64,000 nucleotides of DNA from assembly GCF_038443385.1 (NCBI RefSeq), contig NZ_CP151726.1, forward strand, positions 496,001 to 560,000, read 5' to 3'. The stretch's first letter is position 1. Every line of letters begins with the position of its first letter. Origin of the DNA: Stieleria varia. GTDB lineage: Bacteria; Planctomycetota; Planctomycetia; Pirellulales; Pirellulaceae. The translations under genes were made by a program, and so were the position numbers. Below are positions 53,118 to 62,478 of this stretch, piece by piece. Below the pieces are notes generated by a model. It made no database searches and was not told the DNA's origin. It saw only the letters and a list, made by a program, of their open reading frames with translations.

Positions 53118-56114
53118 CTAATTCGATCCTGTTTCCACTTTCAAACCGTTGGGATCCAAGACGACGTGCTTGACGCGTTGTCGTTTCCAGGTGTACGTCG
53201 CGTGGATCAGACCGTCATCGGATTGGACGATTGCCGGGTAACTGAACTCGGCTCCTTGTTCCTGCTCCAACACTCCGACCCTTTGCCACGTCTGGCCGTC
53301 ATCCTCGGACATTGCCAAGTTCAGCATTCCGCGACGTCCCCACCCTGTCTTTCCGCTGTCCAAGTGGTTGTAGATCAACAGTTGCCGCCCGTCCTGTAAC
53401 GTGACCGCATCAATTCCGGAGTTCGGATTGGGCAGCTTGGTCGCTTGCAATGCCGACCAGGACTGACCGTTGTCGCGCGAGCTGGTGCTTGCGATGACTC
53501 CTTCTTTGGTACGGCACAAGGCGATCAGCGAACCGTCCTTGCCACGCATGATGGTGGGCTGGATCGCATTGAAATCGGTCGCATCGTTGATCGGTCCGAT
53601 TCGATTCCATGTGCCCTCGGGTTGACCACCCACCAAGGCAACTTTTTCAAAATGCACACGCCATCCGTCGTTCTCGGTCGATGAGCCACACAACAGCGTG
53701 CCATCATCCAACAAGATCGGCTTGCAACGCACCGGACCATCGATTCCTGTGGGCAACCGTCGTCGATCGCGAAAGGTCCGACCGCGGTCGTAGCTGACCA
53801 TCATCTCGCCCCACCAGGATTGCGGATCGGGACCGGTCTTGAAAAACAAAATCAGCGGCGCGTCGCCCGGTGGCTGATACAAGACCGGGTTCCAGCACGG
53901 GTAGCGCAGTTCGCTATGTTGGACACCGGTGGCGACCTGTTGAGGTGAAGTCCAACCGGCGCCGTCGTGATAGCTGGTCCAGATGCCGACGTCCTCGTTC
54001 TTTTCTTTCGTCCCCGCAAACCAAGCGGCTACCAAACCGCGACTGGTCTGACAGACCGTCGACGCATGACACTCCTTCGTCGGCGGCTTGGTGAACACAA
54101 ACTCGTCATGCACCAGTCCAGGCATTCGGCTTTCGGGTTGCTCAGTGATCGTTCCATTGAGCTGCTGTTCGTCGAAGGTCTCACAGTCGTCGTGAGCGAT
54201 GTAGTAGATACGTCCGTTCTCGGCGCCGACCATCAAGTCGGGCTTTCCGTCGCGGTTGAGGTCGCATGCCGATGGGCTGGAGGTGTGTCCCGCCACATTG
54301 CGTTTGGCCAAGTTGCCGATCTTTTTGAGCAAGATCTTGCCGTCGAAATCCCCACAGTTGCGGTACCAACTCGCGTTTTCTGAATTGACCAAGACGTCCA
54401 AGCGTCCGTCTTGATCCCAATCGACCACGGCGAGTTTGATACGCCCTGAGCCTCCGCAGGATTTTGGATTCAACTGCAAGGGTTGGCCATCGGCGGCGAC
54501 AAAAATCCGCTCTGCGTTTTGTCCCGATCGCCGCAGGGTGAGGTAGCCCTGTTGATCCAACATCACCAAGTCGAGTTTCTGATCGCCATCAAAGTCGATC
54601 GCAAGCGGCGTCGTGCGCCACTGCGTGATCGATTCGGGCGACTCTGTCTGCCACCAGTACCATGCGGGCGGCTCTTCACCGGGTGGGGTCGTCATGTCGG
54701 CAATCACGAACACGCCATCATCGTTTCGCAGCCATTCCAGTCGCGAAAGGATGGAGTTGTAAATTATGTCCAGGTCTCCATCGCCATCCCAGTCTGCTAC
54801 CGACAGCGTTGTGTATCCCCATTTTGCTTCGCAGGGTCCTTGGATCGAACCCGAGGGTCCGGCCATCACACGGAACGGTTGAGTCGACTTGCCGTCAGCC
54901 GTCTTGACTTCGATCAACGACGGTGCCGACCATTTGGGCAAACCGTTTTCTCCGTCGCCAAGATTCTCAAAGTATCCGATGTTTCCTGCGGTGTTGCCGC
55001 ACAAGATGTCTTGGTCCCCGTCGCCGTCAAAGTCGACGGCAAACGGTGTAGCCAGCGCGCCAAATTTCAGCGTGTCGGCTTGCTGTTGAAAGTAGACCGG
55101 AGCGTGAAAGACGGGCCGTTGATCGCGGAACTCGCCCGTGTTTTCCACCAAAGCCACCCGGCCGTCTTCGTCACCAACGATCAAATCCAAATCCTTGTCG
55201 CCGTCCCAGTCGATCGCCGTCGGGGTGATCATCTGCAAGTGCATCACCAAGGGTTCACCAGAGCTGTTGATGAGCTTTTGTCCTGCGGCGTAGTCGGGCT
55301 CGGTTCTGCTGCCGACGTTTTCAAAGTAGGTGAAACCATCCATGAACTCACCGCACAACAAGTCGAGGTCACCATCGCCGTCGAAGTCAGCGAAGTTGGG
55401 TGATGGCCAACCGTAGACGTCGATGTCACCGCCGGCGGCTTTGACTCGTTGGGGATTCTTGGAGTACTTGGGTTGCTCGCTGGAGCCCTCGTTGTTGATC
55501 CAATAAACATATCCGTGCAACGGACCGTTGTGCCAACGTCCGCTGGAGTCGTACGCGTGGTCCCAACCGTAATCGGTCCAGTCTCCGGCACCTATCACGA
55601 GGTCTTGGTCACCGTCGCCGTCGTAGTCCACGTACCGCCACATGTTGCCACGCGTTTTGTTGGCGTGAACGTTATTGGTCGGATAGATCTTGTTGGGTTT
55701 GTCAAAGTTGAAAACACCGGTGGTGGCATCACGTGGGTACTCGTAGCCATTTTTCAAGACATGCGGCTGCCCGTTGACGTAGCTGACTTGCATGTTCTGG
55801 CTCGCCGGACCCAAGCGCACAGCAGGTTTGAACACGGGCAGCTTTTCAGACGGATCTTGCGTGGGGTTTTCAAAGAAGTAGACGCCATTGGACGGTTTGT
55901 CCGGGCATGCGACCAGCAAGTCGAGGTCACCGTCCCCGTCGTAGTCCATCGGCATCGGCCACGCCCACAGCCCGACACCCAAGTCGACCTTGAGTCCAGG
56001 ATGGTTGTACGGCAGTTCTGTCAACTCAGCCGATTGGCACGCGGAGTTGCCCGACCAAGAGGTGATCAGCATGATCGCGAGCATCGCGGTCGCAGGAAAG
56101 TGGAATCGAGGCAT
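53118..56114 (-). CDS. exported FG-GAP/VCBS and sialidase-like protein
   Basis: A 998-residue protein with signal peptide (MPRFHFPATAMLAIMLITSW). Its first two thirds carry about seven calcium-binding FG-GAP repeats with D-x-D-x-D-G cores (DYDGDGDLDLLVACPD, DFDGDGDQDILCGN, DWDGDKDLDLIVGD). The last 340 residues are a sialidase-type propeller: TVCQTSRGLVAAWFAGTKEK, MMVSYDRGRTFRD, STSSRDNGQSWSA and AMSEDDGQTWQRV (Asp-box elements). Catalytic residues were not all located, so hydrolysis is not proven. It is the last gene of the sugar-acid operon, 51 bases after the sulfatase stop, and is likely outside the cytoplasm. Confidence 0.86.
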   Translation of the reverse strand: MPRFHFPATAMLAIMLITSWSGNSACQSAELTELPYNHPGLKVDLGVGLWAWPMPMDYDGDGDLDLLVACPDKPSNGVYFFENPTQDPSEKLPVFKPAVRLGPASQNMQVSYVNGQPHVLKNGYEYPRDATTGVFNFDKPNKIYPTNNVHANKTRGNMWRYVDYDGDGDQDLVIGAGDWTDYGWDHAYDSSGRWHNGPLHGYVYWINNEGSSEQPKYSKNPQRVKAAGGDIDVYGWPSPNFADFDGDGDLDLLCGEFMDGFTYFENVGSRTEPDYAAGQKLINSSGEPLVMHLQMITPTAIDWDGDKDLDLIVGDEDGRVALVENTGEFRDQRPVFHAPVYFQQQADTLKFGALATPFAVDFDGDGDQDILCGNTAGNIGYFENLGDGENGLPKWSAPSLIEVKTADGKSTQPFRVMAGPSGSIQGPCEAKWGYTTLSVADWDGDGDLDIIYNSILSRLEWLRNDDGVFVIADMTTPPGEEPPAWYWWQTESPESITQWRTTPLAIDFDGDQKLDLVMLDQQGYLTLRRSGQNAERIFVAADGQPLQLNPKSCGGSGRIKLAVVDWDQDGRLDVLVNSENASWYRNCGDFDGKILLKKIGNLAKRNVAGHTSSPSACDLNRDGKPDLMVGAENGRIYYIAHDDCETFDEQQLNGTITEQPESRMPGLVHDEFVFTKPPTKECHASTVCQTSRGLVAAWFAGTKEKNEDVGIWTSYHDGAGWTSPQQVATGVQHSELRYPCWNPVLYQPPGDAPLILFFKTGPDPQSWWGEMMVSYDRGRTFRDRRRLPTGIDGPVRCKPILLDDGTLLCGSSTENDGWRVHFEKVALVGGQPEGTWNRIGPINDATDFNAIQPTIMRGKDGSLIALCRTKEGVIASTSSRDNGQSWSALQATKLPNPNSGIDAVTLQDGRQLLIYNHLDSGKTGWGRRGMLNLAMSEDDGQTWQRVGVLEQEQGAEFSYPAIVQSDDGLIHATYTWKRQRVKHVVLDPNGLKVETGSN

Positions 56115-56165
56115 GATACGCTCACTCGTTGGGGAAAGGAGGTTTCGTCATGGTGTGGGGGGGAA

Positions 56166-57626
56166 TCATTTTGGGGTCGGTGATGTGGCGTTCTGCTGCG
56201 CCATTCTCGCCTTCATTTGTTTCAGTTGGTCGAGCAACGCGAGTTGCATTTGCTGGGCACGTTCAGCCTGACTCGCGGCCAAGTTGTTTTGCTCACCTGG
56301 ATCGTCGTGCAAGTGATACAGTTCCACGTGTTCATCTTCGGCAAACCAAATCAGTTTGAATCGACCTCGCCTGATCGCGGATTGCGGATGGGTTTTGCTG
56401 GTCACAAAGTCATCGATGCCGATGGTATCCGGGGCCACACCGTAACCACGTTCGGGATGGTAGTAGGGAAAGTGCCAAATCAAGTCACGGTCCGGTTCGA
56501 TAGAGTCTCCTCTGAGCAAACGCTGAATCGAAACCCCGTCCACTCCGACGGCATGACCTCCGGCAAGCTCGACGAATGTTGGCAACAGATCGTAACCGAT
56601 CACGGGGACGTCGCATCGTGAGTTCGGCTTGATCTCGTTTGCCCAGCTCGCGATCAATGGCACCCGCACACCGCCCTCATACAGATTCCATTTCGAACCT
56701 CTCAGTGGCCCATTTCCCGTAAACTCAGGATGGCCGCCGTTGTCCGACATAAAGACGATCAGCGTATTGTCTCGCTGACCTGATCGATCCAGCGCATCGA
56801 GAATGCGTCCCACATGATGATCCAGTGTTGTCACGAAGGCAGCGTACTGGATTCGATTCTGGCGGTTTCCGGCACTCAGTGGAATCACGTTCTCGTACCG
56901 ATCCAGCAACCACTGGCACGGCGTCTTCACGGGCGTGTGCACGTAGAAAGACGACACCATGGCAAAGAACGGTTGGGAATGTTCAGCCGAGAGGTAGTCG
57001 CACACACCGTTGATCATCGTGTCGCCGGCAAACTCGTCGACCGTGTGGATTGTTTTCTGCGGACTCTTTTTCCAAGAGTACGGGTGTGCGCCAAAGTCTT
57101 CTCTCGCAATCTGAAACCCTTGTTGTGACGGACCGTGCGTGGGGCTCCAGCCCAAATAGCCGCCGTGATGCTGGTTCAGGTGCCACTTGCCAAAGAACGC
57201 CGTTTCGTAACCGGCGTCACCCAAATATTCCGCGATGGTCCGTTGCTTCAGCGGCAGGTTCAGTTTGAACGGTGGAGCCGTCAACAACGTTGGCGCATCG
57301 ATTTGTTGCTGTCCAGGTTTGTATTTGGTGACAAATTCGAATCCCAGTCTGGCCGTGGTTTTTCCGCACAGGATGCTTGCGCGGGAAGCACTGCAGATCG
57401 GAGCGGGTGCGTAGCCTTGGGTGAATCGCATCCCTGACTGCGCAAGTCCGTCGATGTTCGGCGTTTGATGCCACGGATGCCCGTAGCAGGCCAAGTCCGA
57501 CCAGGCCAAGTCGTCGACCAAGAGGAACAGGATGTTGGGCTGCATTGCGAATGCAACACTCGCAGATCCAAGATGCTGCCCAGCTATCAGGGCAAGCAGC
57601 ACGACGAACATTGATGACTTTTTCAT
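56166..57626 (-). CDS. exported sulfatase with C-S-A-S-R motif
   Basis: A 486-residue protein with signal peptide ([20 protein letters not shown]). NILFLLVDDLAWSDLACYG provides two metal Asp; the formylglycine site is ICSASRASILCGKTTARLG, with Ala in place of the usual Pro after the Cys (C-x-A-x-R), which some maturase substrates tolerate. VFMSDNGGHPEF and HHPERGYGVAP-like segments follow. Its ATG overlaps the symporter stop by 4 bases (ATGA), so it is translated from the same operon. It likely removes sulfate from the sugar acid or glycan that the operon handles. Confidence 0.88.
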   Translation of the reverse strand: MKKSSMFVVLLALIAGQHLGSASVAFAMQPNILFLLVDDLAWSDLACYGHPWHQTPNIDGLAQSGMRFTQGYAPAPICSASRASILCGKTTARLGFEFVTKYKPGQQQIDAPTLLTAPPFKLNLPLKQRTIAEYLGDAGYETAFFGKWHLNQHHGGYLGWSPTHGPSQQGFQIAREDFGAHPYSWKKSPQKTIHTVDEFAGDTMINGVCDYLSAEHSQPFFAMVSSFYVHTPVKTPCQWLLDRYENVIPLSAGNRQNRIQYAAFVTTLDHHVGRILDALDRSGQRDNTLIVFMSDNGGHPEFTGNGPLRGSKWNLYEGGVRVPLIASWANEIKPNSRCDVPVIGYDLLPTFVELAGGHAVGVDGVSIQRLLRGDSIEPDRDLIWHFPYYHPERGYGVAPDTIGIDDFVTSKTHPQSAIRRGRFKLIWFAEDEHVELYHLHDDPGEQNNLAASQAERAQQMQLALLDQLKQMKARMAQQNATSPTPK

Positions 57627-59230
57627 GTTCCATCGCCTCTACGTGAAAAAAGCATCCCCAACAACATCATCATTGTCGGTCCGACAACGATCACCAAGTA
57701 CGTGTGAAAAGGGCTTGCGATCGGTTCCAAAGCAGCTGGCCAATGGTTGGTGATCGAAAATGTCATCCAGACGATCAGAACCACCGCCAAGCACAAGATC
57801 ATGACGGCCGACCGCTCTCGAAGTTTTGGTGCTGTGACACCCATCAGAAACAGACCCACGATCGCCGCGCCCAAGACGCCCGAGAGTGTCCACCATATGT
57901 CCAACGCACTGTCGGTCAATCGGACCAGCAACAGTGCGACGATGGTGCCAAAAATCCCCCACGCCAACGTCGAGCTTCTCAACACCGACACACGATTTTT
58001 GTCGGTGGATTCAGGTCGGAGCAGCCTGACATAGAAGTCGCTCATCACCAGCGTGGCCGACGAATTCAGTGACGTCGAAACGGTACTCATCGCGGCGGCA
58101 AAGATCGCGGCGATCAGCAAGCCTCGAATGCCAGTGGGCAAATGTGACGCGATGAAGTGGGGAAAAACACGGTCGCCCAATTGCTTGGGTTCCAGCTTGC
58201 CGGCGAGGGTCTGCAGTCTGTCAGCATAGCCGTCGGACTGATCGTCAACGCCTTGCTGCATCAGTTGTTGCCGGGCCACCACCATTCGGACTTCCTGCAT
58301 GTCCTCGGGGTGACATTCGTAGTACGCATACAGCGAGGTGCCGATGAAGAAGAACATCGCGCTGACGGGGATGTACAGCAACGCGCCCAACCAAACGCTC
58401 TTGGCAGCTTCGCGATCACTGCTAGAGGCGATGTATCGTTGGACGTAGCTTTGATCGATTCCGAAATTCTTGAGGTTCTCAAAGAGACCGTAGGCGAACA
58501 CCACCCAGATCGTCGATTCCGCCACATTGGTGAGACTGCTGCTGCCCAGTGAGAACTTGTCGTCACGATTGGCTACCTCGAATACTTGACCGATCCCCTC
58601 GGGCATGTCCAGCAAGATGATCACCAACGCCAAAAGTGCGCCGGCCAGCAGCACAAAGGCTTGGATCGCATCAGCCCAAATCACCGCGACGATCCCGCCG
58701 ACGAAAGCGTACGCGGTGACGATGACTCCCGTGATCACGATCAACGTTCGGATGTCCCAACCGAACAGCACCGACATCGGCAACGCCATCAGATACATCA
58801 CCACACCGATGCGGGCGACTTGGAACAGCAGATAAAAACAACTCGCAAAAATCCTCGCCCAGAGGCCGAAGCGTTTTTCTAACAATGAGTACGCAGAAAC
58901 TTCGCCCGAGGCCCGGTACATCGGCAAAAAGTATCGCACCGCAATCCATGCCGCCGGTGGCAGCGCCAGTGAAAACATGAACGAGTTCCAGTTGTCCACG
59001 AACGCTTTGCCGGGCAACGCCAGATAGCTAATGCTGCTGAGGTAGGTTGCAAAAATCGACATGCCGCAAAGCCATCCGGGCAGCGAACGACCGCCGGCGG
59101 TGAAATCATCCGACGAGCTGTTGCGTCGCCAAAAGAACACGCCGGTCGCCAAGATGACGACGAAGTAACCCGCCAGCACGCACCAATCGATCGTGGTGAA
59201 GAACGTTGAGGCAAGGCACATGCTGTTCAC
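57623..59230 (-). CDS. sodium:solute symporter (SSS family)
   Basis: A 535-residue inner-membrane protein with about 13 helices. [43 protein letters not shown] and the sodium-site segment [22 protein letters not shown] are conserved in the SSS family, which imports sugars, amino acids or sialic acids with Na+. GTG 59230 gives a GTGA overlap with the aldolase stop; ATG 59221 is an alternative. It is closest in context to the sialic-acid symporters that sit with NanA-type aldolases, but binding residues were not compared. Confidence 0.9.
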   Translation of the reverse strand: MNSMCLASTFFTTIDWCVLAGYFVVILATGVFFWRRNSSSDDFTAGGRSLPGWLCGMSIFATYLSSISYLALPGKAFVDNWNSFMFSLALPPAAWIAVRYFLPMYRASGEVSAYSLLEKRFGLWARIFASCFYLLFQVARIGVVMYLMALPMSVLFGWDIRTLIVITGVIVTAYAFVGGIVAVIWADAIQAFVLLAGALLALVIILLDMPEGIGQVFEVANRDDKFSLGSSSLTNVAESTIWVVFAYGLFENLKNFGIDQSYVQRYIASSSDREAAKSVWLGALLYIPVSAMFFFIGTSLYAYYECHPEDMQEVRMVVARQQLMQQGVDDQSDGYADRLQTLAGKLEPKQLGDRVFPHFIASHLPTGIRGLLIAAIFAAAMSTVSTSLNSSATLVMSDFYVRLLRPESTDKNRVSVLRSSTLAWGIFGTIVALLLVRLTDSALDIWWTLSGVLGAAIVGLFLMGVTAPKLRERSAVMILCLAVVLIVWMTFSITNHWPAALEPIASPFHTYLVIVVGPTMMMLLGMLFSRRGDGT

Positions 59231-60141
59231 GACAACACTCCCAACTCGCGTAGAATGTCCGCCACTTGTTGACGCTGTGGCTCCAGGAACCGGTTGAAGG
59301 GGTCGGCGGGCAAATCGTTACAAACGCCGATCAGCGACAACGCGGACTTGGTCGCTTTGATGTGGCGCGATGCGTACTTGCCGATGTCGTAGATCGCTTG
59401 AAAGGCGACGATCACATCATGGGCTGTCTTGGCGGCCACTTCATCGCCCGCGACGATCGCGTTGTAGCAGGCGACAAAAACGTCAGGCATCACGTTGGCA
59501 CCGCCCGCCACACCGCCGTCGCCCCCGGCGGCCATCGCTGCGGGCAACTTGGCCTCCGGTCCGATCAGGACCGACCAGTCCGGGCGAATGGATTTCAGCT
59601 CGCAGAGGCGTTTGAAATAATCCAAATCGCCGCTGCTGTCCTTGACGCCCACGATCGTTTCGATCGACGCGAGCGTTTGAAGCGTTTCGATATCGAACCA
59701 CACCTTCGTCAAGCCCGGCATGTTGTACAGCATCAAGGGCAAGGGAATCAGCGGCGCGATGTTCTGGACGTATCGCGTCAGTTCCGTCTGGCCGGCGGGA
59801 AAGTAGTACGGGGTCGTTAGCACGGCCGCATCGGCACCGCACTGAGCGGCATGCTCGGCCAAGGCGACCGATTCGACGAACGCCGTGTCGGTCACTCCGA
59901 CCAACACAGGAATGCGACCGTCGACCAAGCGAACCGTTTGTGAAATCATCTCGCGCCGCAATCGGTAGCCCAAGCTAGGTGCTTCACCGGTCGTCCCCAA
60001 GATGAAAACGCCCGATACTCCGCCGGCGATCACGTGCTCGATCAACCGCTCCAAGCCGGGCTGATCCAGTTTGTCGCGATCGGCGAGCGGCGTGACCAGA
60101 GGAGGAACGATACCGCTGAGCGAAAATGCAGTGGAGGTCAT
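59227..60141 (-). CDS. DapA/NanA-family aldolase (class I, Schiff base)
   Basis: A 304-residue TIM-barrel enzyme from ATG 60141, which overlaps the regulator stop by 4 bases. [18 protein letters not shown], the substrate carboxylate motif [12 protein letters not shown], the Tyr in MLYNMPG and the Schiff-base Lys in [17 protein letters not shown] are all present. The family includes dihydrodipicolinate synthase, N-acetylneuraminate lyase and 2-keto-3-deoxy-gluconate aldolases. Placement between a GntR/FCD regulator and a sodium symporter favours a catabolic sugar-acid aldolase over lysine synthesis. N-acetylneuraminate lyase activity is possible but unproven. Confidence 0.87.
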   Translation of the reverse strand: MTSTAFSLSGIVPPLVTPLADRDKLDQPGLERLIEHVIAGGVSGVFILGTTGEAPSLGYRLRREMISQTVRLVDGRIPVLVGVTDTAFVESVALAEHAAQCGADAAVLTTPYYFPAGQTELTRYVQNIAPLIPLPLMLYNMPGLTKVWFDIETLQTLASIETIVGVKDSSGDLDYFKRLCELKSIRPDWSVLIGPEAKLPAAMAAGGDGGVAGGANVMPDVFVACYNAIVAGDEVAAKTAHDVIVAFQAIYDIGKYASRHIKATKSALSLIGVCNDLPADPFNRFLEPQRQQVADILRELGVLS

Positions 60142-60839
60142 AGGGTTTCCCATCGGTGATTCCGTTGGGAATCAAGGTTGTCAAGTGTAATGGCCAGCCC
60201 GGATGCGATGTGTTGTTGCATCGCATCGGAAGCCGCCACAGGATTATTGGAAGCGATCGCGTCAAAGATTTGTTGGTGGTCCCGGCAAGTCGATTTCATC
60301 AGCTCGGCATCGTAGGCGTGTCGCTCGGTCGCAAAGACTCGCATCAGGGCATTGGAGCTTTCACCACTGCGGACCATCGTTTGATTCCCCGTCGCTTCGA
60401 TGATCAACATGTGAAATGCCAAGTCCGCTTTTTCAAAGTCGGCGGTCACTTGCCGACCGGCGACCTTGGTTTTGGAATGGTCGACTCTTGTCGCCAAGGC
60501 CTGCATCCGTTTGAGTGTGCGGCCGATCGCATCGAGCTGTGATCGGCCGGCTCGCTGGGCTGCCTTGGCCGCCGCGTAAGGCTCGATGGCCTCACGCATT
60601 TCGTACAGTTCGATCAACTCGGTCCGACTGACGCTGCGAACCACCGCGCCGAGTTGCGGGACGAGCTCCACAAATCCTTCGTTGGCTAATAATCCCATGG
60701 CCTCTCGGACCGGGGTGGCACTGATCCCGAGTTCCTGGCCGATAGGCCCGTACCGGATGCGGCTGCCGGGCTGAAACTCGCCCGCGATGAGCCTCGACCG
60801 CAGGTTTTCGTAGGCAAGTTGTGCGTGAGTGGACGTCAC
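60138..60839 (-). CDS. GntR-family transcriptional regulator (FCD/FadR subfamily)
   Basis: A 233-residue regulator. GTG 60839 is taken because GGAGCGCTC lies just ahead; the longer TTG start at 60863 would reach into the 14-bp tandem repeats. The N-terminal winged HTH is [19 protein letters not shown] with [24 protein letters not shown]. The C-terminal FCD domain has [17 protein letters not shown] and the metal-ligand candidates in [11 protein letters not shown] and [12 protein letters not shown]. Effectors of this subfamily are often sugar acids, such as N-acetylneuraminate for NanR. It is the first gene of the operon and probably controls its own promoter. Confidence 0.88.
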   Translation of the reverse strand: MTSTHAQLAYENLRSRLIAGEFQPGSRIRYGPIGQELGISATPVREAMGLLANEGFVELVPQLGAVVRSVSRTELIELYEMREAIEPYAAAKAAQRAGRSQLDAIGRTLKRMQALATRVDHSKTKVAGRQVTADFEKADLAFHMLIIEATGNQTMVRSGESSNALMRVFATERHAYDAELMKSTCRDHQQIFDAIASNNPVAASDAMQQHIASGLAITLDNLDSQRNHRWETL

Positions 60840-60855
60840 GAGCGCTCCAGGTGCC

Positions 60856-60911
60856 GGTATCAAGGCATCGGTATCAAGGCATCGGTATCAAGGCATCGGT
60901 GTCGAGGCATC
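60856..60911. promoter_or_regulatory. four tandem 14-bp repeats, candidate operator array
   Basis: GGTATCAAGGCATC occurs three times exactly, and once as GGTGTCGAGGCATC, directly ahead of the regulator start. E. coli NanR binds tandem GGTATA repeats, and each unit here starts GGTATC, though units are 14 bp rather than about 6 and the regulator is a different protein. Confidence 0.5.
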
Positions 60912-60927
60912 GGCACCTAGTTCATAG

Positions 60928-60941
60928 AAGTCTATAGACTT
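60928..60941. promoter_or_regulatory. 14-bp palindrome, candidate operator
   Basis: AAGTCTATAGACTT is a perfect palindrome 16 bases beyond the tandem repeats, in the space between the divergent regulator and sulfhydrylase genes. FCD-type regulators commonly bind short palindromes of this kind. Confidence 0.5.
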
Positions 60942-61130
60942 TAGCCGATCGGTCGGCCGATGCAAGTGTTTCGTGCTGGCGAGTGTGGTTTTGGGCAGCA
61001 TCTGCCGCTCCGCCGCGATTTCTTTTATGCTTTGCCCTCCCAACTCCCCTCCACGAACGTGGCCTGAACTCGGCGGATGACGTCGCCCGGGTCCATGTTC
61101 GAGAAAAACCGCCAACGCAGGAATCTCTTG

Positions 61131-62438
61131 ATGAGCGAAAAATACCGCCCCGGCACTTTGGCATTGCACGCCGGACAAGAAGTCGATCCGACGACCAACA
61201 GTCGGGCCGTGCCGATCTACGCGACCACCAGCTACGTGTTCAACGACACCGACCACGCAGCGGCTCTGTTCGGGTTGGCCGAATTCGGCAATATCTATTC
61301 GCGTCTGATGAACCCCACGGTCGACGTGCTGGAAAAGCGATTGGCGGCGTTGGACGGCGGCGTGACGGGTTTGTGCTTTGCCTCCGGACAAGCGGCGATC
61401 AATGCGGCGATCTTGACGCTCGCACACAGTGGTCAGAACATCGTCAGCAGCACATCGTTGTACGGTGGCACATGGACGCTCTTTACGCAGACCTTCAAAC
61501 AACTTGGCATCGAAGTCCGTTTCTTTGATCCTGATCATCCGGAGCAGATCCACGGTCTGGTCGACGAGAACACGCGACTGGTTTACATGGAGAGCTTGGG
61601 CAACCCCAAAAACGACGTGCCGGATTTCAAAGCGATCGCGGACGCCGCGCATTCGGCGCCCCATGGTGCGATTCCGCTGTTGTGCGATAACACCGTGATG
61701 ACACCGATGTTGCTCAAGCCGATCGATCACGGGATCGACATTGTCATTTACAGCACGACGAAATTCATCGGTGGTCACGGAGTACACATTGGTGGTGCGA
61801 TCGTGGACAGCGGCAATTTCAAGTGGGCCGATCAGCCCGAGAAATGGCCGGAGTTCTGCGGCCCAAGTCCTTCGTACCACGGTGCTGTGTTCGAAGAGCA
61901 CCTGCGTGGCATGGGCAACATCGCGTACAACGTCCACATCCGTACGCACTGGTTGCGTGACACGGGTGCCGCGATGAGCCCGTTTGCCGCTTTCCAATTC
62001 TTGCAAGGTTTGGAAACGCTGCACCTGCGGATGCCACGTCACTGCGAGAACGCATTGGCCGTTGCCCAGTTCCTGGAAGGGCACGAGGCTGTCGAGTGGG
62101 TCAACTATCCAGGATTGAAATCCCACAAGGATTACGATCGCGGACAAAAATACTTGCCCGACGGTCAAGGTGCGATTCTCGGGTTCGGTATCAAGGGTGG
62201 CATGGACGCGGGCAAAAAGTTCATCAACGCCTGCAAACTCTGCTCGCACTTGGCCAACATCGGCGATGCGAAAACATTGGTCATTCACCCGGCCAGTACG
62301 ACGCACCAACAGTTGACCGCCGACGAGCAGGCCAAGGCCGGCGTCGTACCGGAGTACGTTCGGGTCTCGGTGGGCATCGAAGATGTCCGGGACATCATCG
62401 ATGATCTGACACAAGCGTTGGCAGCGGCGACGGCATGA
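61131..62438 (+). CDS. metY: O-acetylhomoserine sulfhydrylase (PLP enzyme)
   Basis: A 435-residue enzyme of the Cys/Met metabolism PLP family, which makes homocysteine from O-acetylhomoserine and sulfide. ATG 61131 with AGGA nine bases ahead gives MSEKYRPGTLALHAGQEVDP; an upstream start would add 18 residues. Key motifs are PIYATTSYVF, YSRLMNPTVDVLEKRLAALD, CFASGQAAINAAIL, the Schiff-base Lys in IVIYSTTKFIGGHG and MSPFAAFQFLQGLETLHLRM. The metX-metW fusion follows 40 bases on, so both probably form a methionine operon. Homologues using other substrates cannot be excluded, but the neighbour makes this call firm. Confidence 0.92.
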   Translation: MSEKYRPGTLALHAGQEVDPTTNSRAVPIYATTSYVFNDTDHAAALFGLAEFGNIYSRLMNPTVDVLEKRLAALDGGVTGLCFASGQAAINAAILTLAHSGQNIVSSTSLYGGTWTLFTQTFKQLGIEVRFFDPDHPEQIHGLVDENTRLVYMESLGNPKNDVPDFKAIADAAHSAPHGAIPLLCDNTVMTPMLLKPIDHGIDIVIYSTTKFIGGHGVHIGGAIVDSGNFKWADQPEKWPEFCGPSPSYHGAVFEEHLRGMGNIAYNVHIRTHWLRDTGAAMSPFAAFQFLQGLETLHLRMPRHCENALAVAQFLEGHEAVEWVNYPGLKSHKDYDRGQKYLPDGQGAILGFGIKGGMDAGKKFINACKLCSHLANIGDAKTLVIHPASTTHQQLTADEQAKAGVVPEYVRVSVGIEDVRDIIDDLTQALAAATA

Positions 62439-62478
62439 CGGGATGGTTTCGCCCCTCGATTCGTTTGATCATTGATTG

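Noticed and set aside
60842-60863. A longer GntR start at TTG 60863
   Set aside because: It would make the tandem repeats partly coding, and GTG 60839 has a better ribosome site.
60888-62414. A 508-codon frame on the minus strand
   Set aside because: It lies fully antisense to the O-acetylhomoserine sulfhydrylase, which has clear motifs throughout; the minus-strand protein is Arg/His-rich with no family features.
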